The translations under genes were made by a program, and so were the position numbers. Below, piece by piece: positions 1 through 7,298 of a DNA stretch of 40,336 bases (the first letter of the stretch is position 1; each line of letters opens with the position of its first letter). The notes beneath the pieces are model-generated. The model saw nothing but the letters and a program-made list of their open reading frames with translations, ran no database searches and was not told the origin of the DNA. Source of the DNA: a virus. The stretch spans positions 1 to 40,336 of IMG/VR virus record IMGVR_UViG_3300045741_000127. One strand, written 5' to 3'.

Positions 1-127
1 CAGTGATCGCGCCGCCGGAGCTCGACGGTGTCACGGTGCCGAGCGCGCCGGTCGCGACGAGACCGGTCAGGGTGGCCGAAATCGACACGCCGATCGCGCC
101 CAGGGCGCCGAGCGCCTCCTGGCCCGC
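1..127. repeat. 127-bp terminal direct repeat (left copy)
   Basis: Bases 1-127 are identical to bases 40210-40336. The length matches a common assembler word size, and the reading frame of the repeat-protein gene continues through the join. This is therefore best read as the overlap of a circular contig, not as a packaged terminal repeat. The genome without the duplicate is 40,209 bp. Confidence 0.95.
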
Positions 128-925
128 CAGGGCGGGCGAGATCGTGGGCGTCGGCGATCCGAGCGCCCCGGTCGCCTGCTGCCCGGTCAGGGCCGCCGTG
201 ATAACGATGCCAAGCGTGCCCAGGGCGCCGAGCGCCTCCTGGCCGGTCAGTACGATTGCGCCCGCGACCACCGGGGTGACCGTGCCCAGGGCGCCGGTTG
301 CGGCCTGCCCGGAGAGCGCCACCGAAATACTGGCCGCCAGGGCCCCCAGCGCGCCAGTGGCGGCGAGCCCCGTCACGGAGAAGGTGATCATGAGCCCCGG
401 CGTTCCGACGCCTCCTGAGGCCTGCAAACCGGTCAGGGCGGGCGCGATCGCCGGGGTTATGGTGCCGAGGGCGCCGGTTGCGGCCTGTCCCGCCAGGGCG
501 GGCGAGATCGCCGGGGAGACGGCACCGAGCGCGGCGGTTGCAGCGAGGCCGGTCAGGGCCGCGTATCGCGTGGGCACCACGGTGCCGAGCGCGCCGGTCG
601 CTGCAAGGCCGGTAACCGGCGGCCAGATCGCGGGCGTGAGCGTCCCGAGCGCCCCGGTTGCGGCTTGCCCGGTCAGGGCCACCGATCCCGCGGCCGCCTC
701 GTCCAGGTTGCCGCCGACGACGTTGTCGCCGCCGACCACGCTGAGGTCACTTGAGGTCTGGCCGACGTTGACGATCGGCGCCGTGTCTTTCAGGGGGTCG
801 GCGCCGTTCAACGAACCCGTGGCGACTAGGCCCGTGAGAGGAACCTTGACGTCTCCGCCGACCGGGGTGACGACCCCCAGGGCGCCGGTCGCCTGCTGAC
901 CTGTCAAAGGGATCGAAGTGCCGCC
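1..925 (-). repeat. Tandem about 60-bp coding repeats (TGALG units)
   Basis: This stretch consists of degenerate units of about 60 bp, each encoding one TGALG unit. Some neighbours are nearly identical at DNA level: the string around cagggcgccgagcgcctcct ends at 120 and again at 240, a 120-bp higher-order period. The array continues across the join to about 40150. Arrays like this allow slippage or recombination and often break assemblies, which fits the contig ending here. Confidence 0.85.
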
Positions 926-1582
926 GGACGGCGTGAAAGTGACCGCGAGGGTCACGTAGCCCTGGGTCGCAACGCTGTAGGTGACCGCTGCCTGCTGGCC
1001 CGCGTTGCTGCCGGACCGGATGTGATAAAAAATCTGAACCGCGTGCGAGGTGGTGGTGTTCCCCTCCTGCACGAGTTGAGTGAAGGCTGGCGTGCCGCCA
1101 GTTGGCGGGTTCGTCCACGATCCCGGAGTGCTTTCGTCGGACCCAGCGTTGTAAAGGACCAGCGCATTCGGATCGGTGGGGGCAACCGATGGTGACGTGA
1201 AGGTGGTGTTGACCGAGGTGCTGCCGTTGACCTGTAGGTCGAAAGCCCCTGAGGCCGGGCCCCCCGTCCACTCATCTACCGATGCCGCGCCGAACCCACT
1301 CGTAGATGTCGTCAGGCTTACGGAGGTGATGGTGTTCGGCGCGTTTTCTCGGAACGCGATGACGGCGACGTGAAGCGTGCTGCCGTTGAAAGAGTTCTTT
1401 TTGACCGTCCACGCGGTAGAGGTTGAGTCCTGGACGGTAGACGTGCTGTCGGTTGTACTGCCGTCGTTCCACCCGATAGCCAGAGTAAGAAGGCGACCTG
1501 ATGCCGCCGGGGTGTACGTTACCTGCGGGCTGGTTGTAGCCTGAAAGAGGAGCGTCGTGCCGCCCGCACGCGCCCAAGTCAT
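1..1582 (-). CDS. TGALG-repeat virion protein, 5' part (677 aa in all, continues across the join)
   Basis: The ATG at 1582 overlaps the upstream stop (TGATG). The frame stays open to base 1 and continues at 40209 to a stop at 39758, giving 678 codons including the stop. Residues 1-219 look like a beta-rich, Thr/Ser-rich domain of the kind seen in exposed phage structural proteins. From about residue 220 to 547 there are 14 copies of a roughly 20-residue unit with the core LTGxxATGALGTV and a Pro-containing linker. Unit 2 carries an insertion of about 30 residues. Repeats of this style occur in phage proteins, but I know no assigned function. The place in the late unit, between fibre-like genes and the scaffold, suggests a virion surface or tail component (inference). 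The repeats may vary in number between isolates. Confidence 0.85.
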   Translation of the reverse strand, partial: MTWARAGGTTLLFQATTSPQVTYTPAASGRLLTLAIGWNDGSTTDSTSTVQDSTSTAWTVKKNSFNGSTLHVAVIAFRENAPNTITSVSLTTSTSGFGAASVDEWTGGPASGAFDLQVNGSTSVNTTFTSPSVAPTDPNALVLYNAGSDESTPGSWTNPPTGGTPAFTQLVQEGNTTTSHAVQIFYHIRSGSNAGQQAAVTYSVATQGYVTLAVTFTPSGGTSIPLTGQQATGALGVVTPVGGDVKVPLTGLVATGSLNGADPLKDTAPIVNVGQTSSDLSVVGGDNVVGGNLDEAAAGSVALTGQAATGALGTLTPAIWPPVTGLAATGALGTVVPTRYAALTGLAATAALGAVSPAISPALAGQAATGALGTITPAIAPALTGLQASGGVGTPGLMITFSVTGLAATGALGALAASISVALSGQAATGALGTVTPVVAGAIVLTGQEALGALGTLGIVITAALTGQQATGALGSPTPTISPALAGQEALGALGAIGVSISATLTGLVATGALGTVTPSSSGGAIT

Positions 1583-1995
1583 CAGAACACCTCAACGACG
1601 ATCGAAGTGTCCAGGGCCACCGTATTAGTGAGAACTGCACGCACACGGCGTTGGAGGCTCTGAGGGTCTCCGGGCAGACCGATCTCTAAAACTGAAGGCG
1701 CGTCCGGGTTCCCTTTCCACGCGATCTGGCCACCCATGAGGTCGACGTCAACCGCAGTGGCCTCTCCTGGGACGGAAGCGCCGAAGGTCGCACCACCGTC
1801 GAGAGAAAACTGAAACGCGAGGTGCGCGACGCTCTGGCCCGAGTTCGGCCACACGAATCGGTTGATCGTGATCCTCGCGCTCGTCGATCCAACTGGAACG
1901 GCGACCCCTCCTGCGGAGACCGGAACAGTACGCGTCCCCGCAGGGACCGTAACGCGCGCAAGTTGCGTAAGGACGGTCACGTCCACCTCTGCCAC
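1582..1995 (-). CDS. Hypothetical structural protein, 137 aa
   Basis: The start is a GTG at 1995, and the frame overlaps the end of the upstream 368-residue gene by 19 bases. The protein is beta-rich with the pattern LTQLARVTVPAGTRTVPVS near the N terminus, a FQFSLDGGATFG segment in the middle and no membrane segment. The stop overlaps the start of the repeat-protein gene, so the two are probably translated together. The SD sequence is weak. I do not recognise the family. Position within the late unit suggests a small virion or tail-fibre associated protein. Confidence 0.75.
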   Translation of the reverse strand: MAEVDVTVLTQLARVTVPAGTRTVPVSAGGVAVPVGSTSARITINRFVWPNSGQSVAHLAFQFSLDGGATFGASVPGEATAVDVDLMGGQIAWKGNPDAPSVLEIGLPGDPQSLQRRVRAVLTNTVALDTSIVVEVF

Positions 1996-3083
1996 GAGGG
2001 CGCCATGTTGATGCCGATGTAGTCGTGGTCGACGTTGCGCGCCGCCGTCGTGAGCGTGTGTGTCAACGTTCCAGGGGTCACAGACGCGCCGGCTGCAGGA
2101 AGGTTCGTCGAGTGCTCGAAGGACAACGCACCGTTCAGGCCGAATTGGTAATTGCCGTTCTGCTTGCGCAGGATGTCGAGCTGGTAGTTGTTGCCCGCGG
2201 TCACTGCGGTTCCCGTGGCGTTGCGCGTGCTCGTGCTAGCAGCTCGGGTGACGCACGCCCAGTTGGCCGAGGTCGCGGGCACGAACTCCCAGAACGCGCC
2301 GTCGGTGCCGAGCGAAGCGGACGCGGCGTCGTTGAGCGACTGACCCAAGCCGAACTTCGCGGCCATCGTCGTGATGGTTGGGATCGCGACGACGAAGCGC
2401 GTGCGGATGATCTTGCCGGCGGGCACGTTGGCGTTGAGGCCCATCTGCGTGTTGTTGCCGCTCGTGGCCCCGGTCGACGTGCGCAAGATGCCCGGGTTGT
2501 TTGCCGCGTTGGCCTGCGAAGTTGGCGCCGCCAGCGTGCCCGACGCTGCGAGCGAGAAGCCAAATTCCGCGCCGTAGCTGCCCTGGCCCGTTGCCGCAGT
2601 GGCGCTGAGACTCGACGCGAAGAAATCTTCCTGGTAGTCGAACAGGTCCAGGATGATGATGCGGCGGTCCTTGAGGTTGTTGGTGCCGACGCTCGCGCTC
2701 GCCCCAGGCACGAAGACCTGCGCCAGGATCAGGCTGTTCGCAGGGAGCGAAGGCGGCACGGGCTTCGCCGCCGCGGTGCCCGCGACCCGCGAGAGCACGC
2801 CGTTCCAGTCGACGCACACCAGATCGATGCGGTCGAGCGACGCGTGGGCCGCGAATCCAGTCACGTTCCCGGCGACCACGTAGCTGAAGAACCCGTTGCA
2901 CTTGACCAGCCCGGCCGCCACCGCGACGGTCGTGTCCGGGGTGCCCTGGGGCGTGACGGCACAGCCCGAGAGCACGCCGTCGCCGCGCGACGCGTTGTTG
3001 ACCATCGCGGCGATGTCGCACGCGTACCAACCCGCTTGGCGCGGGAAGGTGACGTCGGCGGCGTTCAGGAGATCGAAGGACAC
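1977..3083 (-). CDS. Putative tail fibre / receptor-binding structural protein, 368 aa
   Basis: The GTG start at 3083 lies three bases after the upstream stop and has no clear SD, so coupling is likely. Residues about 38-130 match a pattern I know from phage fibre and baseplate-type proteins: a VTPQGTPDTTVAVAAG segment, then an ASLDRIDLVCVDWNGVLS segment, then KPVPPSLPANSLILAQVFVP. The remaining 230 residues are Gly/Ser/Thr/Asn-rich and beta-rich with a FWEFVP and DILRKQNGNYQFGLNG pattern, compatible with a concanavalin-like or other jelly-roll lectin domain (inference). It is likely displayed on the virion and may contact host surface sugars. Confidence 0.7.
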   Translation of the reverse strand: MSFDLLNAADVTFPRQAGWYACDIAAMVNNASRGDGVLSGCAVTPQGTPDTTVAVAAGLVKCNGFFSYVVAGNVTGFAAHASLDRIDLVCVDWNGVLSRVAGTAAAKPVPPSLPANSLILAQVFVPGASASVGTNNLKDRRIIILDLFDYQEDFFASSLSATAATGQGSYGAEFGFSLAASGTLAAPTSQANAANNPGILRTSTGATSGNNTQMGLNANVPAGKIIRTRFVVAIPTITTMAAKFGLGQSLNDAASASLGTDGAFWEFVPATSANWACVTRAASTSTRNATGTAVTAGNNYQLDILRKQNGNYQFGLNGALSFEHSTNLPAAGASVTPGTLTHTLTTAARNVDHDYIGINMAPSWQRWT

Positions 3084-3086
3084 GGC

Positions 3087-3551
3087 TTACGGCCCGGTGA
3101 TGCGAAGGAGCGCGTTGGCCGCGTCGTTGGTGGGCATCGTCAGCTTGAAGTTGGCGGCGCTGACGGTCTGGGCGGTGAAGGTCTTTGCCAGGATTGCCTT
3201 GTTCGACGCGGTCACGTTGAAGAGCAGCACGCAATCGAACGACGTGGCCAGAGTGACCGTGCCGAAGTCGATGTCGGCCGTCGGTGTGAAGAACGCGGTC
3301 TTGCCGCTCGAGTTGACGCATCCGGCGCCGTGCGTGACCACCACGCCGCCCGGAGAGTACCCCGAGCCCGATACCTCACCGGTATCGGCCGCCGATCCGA
3401 TCGTGCCCCCGTAGGTGGCCTTGGTGTTGTCGAGCGTAGCGGTGGCGAGATAAAGCGCCGCGCGCAGCGTGTCGCCTGCGTTGTCGATGTTGTGGACCTT
3501 CTGCAGCAGCTCCTTCAAGAAGCTCGTGGCGATTGCACTGGTGTTGGCCAT
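3087..3551 (-). CDS. Hypothetical virion protein, 154 aa
   Basis: The ATG at 3551 has a strong SD (AGGAGG, five bases away). The protein begins MANTSAIATSFLKELLQKVH and then has a beta-rich body with a GGVVVTHGAG segment. Proteins with this opening occur in the structural region of many phages, often near portal and fibre genes, and I know no assigned activity. The strong SD suggests abundant expression, as expected for a virion component. It lies between a small acidic protein and the fibre-like protein. Confidence 0.75.
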   Translation of the reverse strand: MANTSAIATSFLKELLQKVHNIDNAGDTLRAALYLATATLDNTKATYGGTIGSAADTGEVSGSGYSPGGVVVTHGAGCVNSSGKTAFFTPTADIDFGTVTLATSFDCVLLFNVTASNKAILAKTFTAQTVSAANFKLTMPTNDAANALLRITGP

Positions 3552-3564
3552 CTCGGCCTCCTGT

Positions 3565-3885
3565 TCAGGTGAATGCGATGGTGTGCTCGAGGCCCTTCTT
3601 CAGGTGAAGCTCGAGCGAACGCTTCACCATCTTTCCCTGCCGGTAGTACTCGATCGCGTACCACCTCTCGTCTTCGTTGTCGCCGAAGCACTCGACCATC
3701 GACAGCTCAGCGCGCGGGACCCACTCGAGTTTTCCGTCGATATCGCACACCACGTAGCCCATCTTGCTCTCGTCTTTACTCAGATCCTGCTGAGAGCTCC
3801 GGACTACGGGCATGGGCTCCTGCCTTAGATCGACAGCAACGTTGGAGGCGGAAAGGTCGGTGCCCACCGTGTTGTTTCGAGTCAT
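3565..3885 (-). CDS. Hypothetical protein, 106 aa
   Basis: The ATG at 3885 overlaps the portal stop (TAAATGA) and has a GGAGG SD inside the portal gene, so it is translationally coupled to the portal. The protein is polar and mixed-charge with no membrane segment. The second half has a MGYVVCDIDGKLEWVPRAEL stretch followed by a Tyr/Lys-rich basic region. I do not recognise the family. Fixed coupling to the portal suggests a head or connector accessory protein. Confidence 0.7.
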   Translation of the reverse strand: MTRNNTVGTDLSASNVAVDLRQEPMPVVRSSQQDLSKDESKMGYVVCDIDGKLEWVPRAELSMVECFGDNEDERWYAIEYYRQGKMVKRSLELHLKKGLEHTIAFT

Positions 3886-6201
3886 TTACTGAACCTCCGA
3901 GATGTTGCCGGCGCCATCGCGCACGATCTTCAGTTTGCGCGGCTTCGACATGGATTGGTGAAGTGCGTGAACAGCCGAGGCGACCCCTTGCAGGGCCTGG
4001 GCGTGCAAGTCACTCACCCCGTTGTCCATCGGAATCGCGACGATGCTCGGTGGGGCGGGCGGCGGGGGCGCGGACGCTGCGGCTTCGGCACGCGCTTTCG
4101 CCTGCTCGCCGTGCGCTTTGCTCAGGGCCTCGACCATTTTGGCGACACCCTTCATGCGCGACTCGATCGCCTGCCCATGCGCCTTCATCTGGTTGGCCTG
4201 GGCGTTGACGATCTGGCTCTGCTCTTCGATCGCGGCGAAGACCTGTTTCGTCTGCGCCTCGGTCTGGGCCTTCATCGTGGCCTTGAACATCTCCAGGTTG
4301 CTCTCGACCTGGATCTTGTATCGCTGCAGGGCGTCGTTCATCTGCGCGATCTGCACCTGGGCCTGCACCTGGGCTTGCGCTTTCACCACCTCCGGTGACG
4401 GCGGCGGGCCTTTGGCCTGTTGCTGCTGAATCAGCGCACGCCACTTGCTGATCAGCGCCTGCGGAAGCGGCGCGTAGTCGAGGATGTCGGGCGGGACCGG
4501 GAAGCCCGAGCTCTGCATCGCTGGGATCAGGCCGCTCATCACCGCGAACGTCTTCGCCTTTTGGTCGGGTGCGTTGCTGTTGGCGTCGACCACCACCGTG
4601 TAGTCGAGCGTCTCGGGCATCTTCATGAGCTGCACGGCTTGCGGCGTGCCCTCGGGCCCGTTGATCTGGATGATGCGTCCATCGCTGATGTACTTGACGA
4701 TGAGATCCGCGAGCACGCGGCCCTGCACCTTGCGGTACTGGCGCATTGACCCGAAGAGCGGCGCCAGGATCGTCATGGCGCTTTCTTTGCGCTGGATCTC
4801 GAGGATGCCCGGCTGGTTGCGATCGGCCATGCCGAGCACTTCCAGGTTGACGCCGGTCACGTCGCGAATGCTGGAGACCGCGAACTCCATCATCCGCTCA
4901 GGTCCGGCTGGGATGTCTTGGATCGGCTTCGGCTGGATCTTGCCTCCGGTGAGCGCGCCGTCGTTGACCTTGATGACGCCGTCCATCGAGGCCCACTTTT
5001 TCTCCAGCTCGCGCATGTTGTCGACCGCACTCTCTTCGACGAGCAGACCGCCCTTCGAGTTGCTGCGGAACATCGCTTCGAGCTGGGATAAAAACTTGTT
5101 GGCGAAACGCTGCGGGTCGCGCATCGGACGCACGACCCCGTACCACTCGCCGGTCTTGCGTTTGCGCCGGCCCGTGATGCAGTTGAACGTGAACCCCTTC
5201 TGCGTAATCGAGTCACGTTGTTCGAGCAAAAGCTTGCCGAGCACGTACGCGCATTTATAGACGCGCTTGCGTTGCTTCACGGCCTTGGATGGCGCCTGCA
5301 CCAGACCCTTGGCGGCCGCCTGCTTCAGCATCTCGTACTGCTTTTCGTCGAACTCGACGATCTGGCCGGTCTGGTCGTCGAGCACGCGCCAGAAAGGAAC
5401 GAGCTCGATCCACTCGTGAACGATCACGATGCGACGCCTCTCATCGTCATCGCCTTCGCTCTTTCCACTTTGATCGTTTTTGTAAAGCGGGGCCTCGGCG
5501 GCGTTGTGGGGTTCGCCTGAGGCGGTGTCATCGAGTGTGTTAGTGGTGAACTCGAGCGCGATCTCGTCCTTCTTTTCAGGCCACTCGGCCTCGATCTCCG
5601 CCTTCGTCATCATCCGATCGCACTGGTTCCAGGTGCGATCGCTGAGGTTGCGCTTGCGCGCTGCCGGGTCCCACCGCATCAACAGAGGGTCGACGCGATC
5701 GATGAGGATCTCGCCGTCCGGGTTGCTGTCGTAGTCCATCTTGGTCTCGGTCCAGCCGAGACCCGACGTCAGCATGTCTCCGAACGCGTCACTGTCCTCA
5801 TCCTCAGCGTCACATTGGTCCCGGACCCATTCAGATGCCCCGTTGAGTAACTCAGATTCCTGAGTACCCGCCGGAGCATTACGGGGGAGGTAAGTAACCG
5901 CTGTGCGATTGTTGATCTCGTGCCCGCAGATCGACTCGATGGTCGGCTCGATGCGGTTGAACACGATGTCGAGGCGGTCCTTCTCAGCGAACTTGGCCTT
6001 CTCTTCGTCGGTCCATTGTTCGCCGGACCGGAAGTCGAAGTCGAGCTGCGCCTCTTTGCGCCACGTGGTCTGGGTTCGATCCGCAGACTTTCGAGCCTTC
6101 AATACGCGTTGGACAAGGTCATCGGGTTGGAGCGCCGACAGGGGCTCGTTGTCCGGTAGGCCCGTGTCCTCTTCGCTAGTGGCCAGATCGAGCGGTTCCA
6201 T
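3886..6201 (-). CDS. Portal protein (P22-like), 771 aa
   Basis: This is the head-vertex ring through which DNA is packaged and ejected. Residues about 30-110 carry the typical P22-type portal opening: an ADRTQTTWRKEAQLDFDFRSG segment followed by QWTDEEKAKFAEKDRLDIVFN and IESICGHEINNRTAV. The length fits the long portal class of podoviruses. Residues about 600-715 are an extended Gln/Ala-rich helical region predicted to form coiled coil, equivalent in position to the helical barrel of P22 gp1. I chose the ATG at 6201, which overlaps the upstream stop (TGATG) and has a GAGG SD, over a GTG one codon earlier. Terminase lies upstream in the same unit. Confidence 0.92.
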   Translation of the reverse strand: MEPLDLATSEEDTGLPDNEPLSALQPDDLVQRVLKARKSADRTQTTWRKEAQLDFDFRSGEQWTDEEKAKFAEKDRLDIVFNRIEPTIESICGHEINNRTAVTYLPRNAPAGTQESELLNGASEWVRDQCDAEDEDSDAFGDMLTSGLGWTETKMDYDSNPDGEILIDRVDPLLMRWDPAARKRNLSDRTWNQCDRMMTKAEIEAEWPEKKDEIALEFTTNTLDDTASGEPHNAAEAPLYKNDQSGKSEGDDDERRRIVIVHEWIELVPFWRVLDDQTGQIVEFDEKQYEMLKQAAAKGLVQAPSKAVKQRKRVYKCAYVLGKLLLEQRDSITQKGFTFNCITGRRKRKTGEWYGVVRPMRDPQRFANKFLSQLEAMFRSNSKGGLLVEESAVDNMRELEKKWASMDGVIKVNDGALTGGKIQPKPIQDIPAGPERMMEFAVSSIRDVTGVNLEVLGMADRNQPGILEIQRKESAMTILAPLFGSMRQYRKVQGRVLADLIVKYISDGRIIQINGPEGTPQAVQLMKMPETLDYTVVVDANSNAPDQKAKTFAVMSGLIPAMQSSGFPVPPDILDYAPLPQALISKWRALIQQQQAKGPPPSPEVVKAQAQVQAQVQIAQMNDALQRYKIQVESNLEMFKATMKAQTEAQTKQVFAAIEEQSQIVNAQANQMKAHGQAIESRMKGVAKMVEALSKAHGEQAKARAEAAASAPPPPAPPSIVAIPMDNGVSDLHAQALQGVASAVHALHQSMSKPRKLKIVRDGAGNISEVQ

Positions 6202-6428
6202 CACTTCACCTCAGGGTCGCATTGCGTGGTGTTCGTCGAGCGGCACGCGCTGTCGCCCGCCCCGCAGCCAGAAAGAGACGATGCCAGGGCCGCCACGACC
6301 AGCAACACGGCGATCGATGCCGCAGTCGCTATCAAGACTTGGCCCACGAGCCACCGATTAAGCCGGCGCTCGCGATGGGCGCAGAAGCGCCCCTGGTTGC
6401 AGCTCTGGTCACAGGGCGGGCAGGGCAT
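6201..6428 (-). CDS. Small membrane protein or lipoprotein with lipobox, 75 aa
   Basis: The N terminus is Cys-rich (C3, C6, C10, C16) and basic, followed by a hydrophobic segment at about residues 28-51. This ends in L52-S53-G54-C55, a good lipobox. The remaining 20 residues are polar and hold two more Cys. It could be an inner-membrane protein with one helix or a lipoprotein with an unusually long N-region. It overlaps the portal start by one base. An outer spanin (Rz1-like) role is possible but unsupported by position, since the lysis genes lie elsewhere. Confidence 0.6.
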   Translation of the reverse strand: MPCPPCDQSCNQGRFCAHRERRLNRWLVGQVLIATAASIAVLLVVAALASSLSGCGAGDSACRSTNTTQCDPEVK

Positions 6429-6435
6429 GGCGTGA

Positions 6436-6915
6436 TCACTTGAACACGAACGTGTGGGTCGACACCCCGAGCGACGCTCGGTTCGGGTCGCTCGCGAGCG
6501 CCGTGTCGATCGTGACGGTCGCCGTCAATGCGGACCCGCAGTTGTTTTGAACGGTTGGCAGAGCCGCCCCCAAACCAACCCAACCCGTCGAGCCATAACC
6601 CGGACCCATGTTCATAGCCCACACGCAACTGCCCCACGGACCGCCGGCGGTGTCGGCCTTGTAGACGTAGCTCTGAAAGTTTGCCGGCGGGCTGTAAGAG
6701 ATTGGCTCACACGCGTTGTACTCCGTGAAGGTGCCCAGCGGGTTCTTGTACATCTTGATGCATACGTTCCCGTTGATCAGGCTCTGCCCCAGGTAGGTCG
6801 GTTGCCAGTAGTTGAGTGCGATCGTGAACGTCTTGTCGGCGACTGCTTGCGCGCCAACGCCGAAGGACAGCGCCAGCATCAGCGCACCCGCGAAAACCAT
6901 CAACATCTTCTTCAT
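6436..6915 (-). CDS. Secreted four-cysteine protein, 159 aa
   Basis: The ATG at 6915 has an AGAGG SD ten bases upstream and begins a clear signal peptide: MKKML, then a hydrophobic core, then AQA at residues 22-24 as signal peptidase I site. The frame stays open further upstream to 7383, but that part overlaps two other genes and is not coding in this frame. The mature part of about 135 residues has four Cys (NVCIK, NACEP, SCVWA, NNCGS), enough for two disulfides, and is rich in Gly, Asn and Tyr. I do not recognise the family. A periplasmic or surface role in the infected cell is likely. It is unusual to find such a gene between terminase and portal. Confidence 0.75.
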   Translation of the reverse strand: MKKMLMVFAGALMLALSFGVGAQAVADKTFTIALNYWQPTYLGQSLINGNVCIKMYKNPLGTFTEYNACEPISYSPPANFQSYVYKADTAGGPWGSCVWAMNMGPGYGSTGWVGLGAALPTVQNNCGSALTATVTIDTALASDPNRASLGVSTHTFVFK

Positions 6916-6980
6916 GATCACGTTTCCTCTCTGATGTGTTGAAATGAAAGCGCGCCGCTTCGCGCGCCGTTTGCAGGGCA

Positions 6981-7277
6981 TCACTTGGCCTTCGGCTCGA
7001 CCATCGCGGCGTCGTACCAGGACGCGACGCTGGTGCCGTAGTTGCTGCCGCCCATGCCTGCGTCGACATGGCCGTTGAACGTGGCGCTGTAGACGTTGTG
7101 CTGGTTCGCGGGCGTGAACTCGCGAACCGCATTCACCATCGAGTTGGCGGCCGCAACGCACGTGTCGATCAACTCCTGCGTCGGGCGCACGTCGGGGTGA
7201 ATCTCTTCGAGCGCCTTCTTCGCGGCGGCGATCGCCTCCTCGAAGGTCTTGCCGCTGCCGGATACGCTGTAGCTCAT
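6981..7277 (-). CDS. Hypothetical protein, 98 aa
   Basis: The ATG at 7277 has a GAGGAG SD seven bases upstream; a GTG one codon earlier is less well placed. Residues about 8-55 look helical (FEEAIAAAKKALEEIHPD, then a TQELIDTCVAAANSMVNAV stretch). The rest is Gly/Asn/Ser-rich with an AGMGGSNYGTSVASWYDAA segment. No membrane segment or known motif is seen. It lies directly downstream of the large terminase gene in the late unit. Function unknown. Confidence 0.7.
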   Translation of the reverse strand: MSYSVSGSGKTFEEAIAAAKKALEEIHPDVRPTQELIDTCVAAANSMVNAVREFTPANQHNVYSATFNGHVDAGMGGSNYGTSVASWYDAAMVEPKAK

Positions 7278-7298
7278 CACTCATCTCCTCAGTTTTGC

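Noticed and set aside
3-899. Plus-strand 298-codon frame rich in Pro/Ala/Val
   Set aside because: It is the antisense shadow of the TGALG-repeat gene; the repeats keep the opposite frame open.
1-925. Non-coding minisatellite or attachment repeats
   Set aside because: The 60-bp periodicity keeps one minus-strand reading frame open throughout and encodes a regular protein repeat.
2025-3572. Plus-strand 515-codon Arg-rich frame
   Set aside because: Antisense to the fibre-like and 154-residue genes. Composition is dominated by Arg/Gly/Val, typical of shadow frames in GC-rich DNA.
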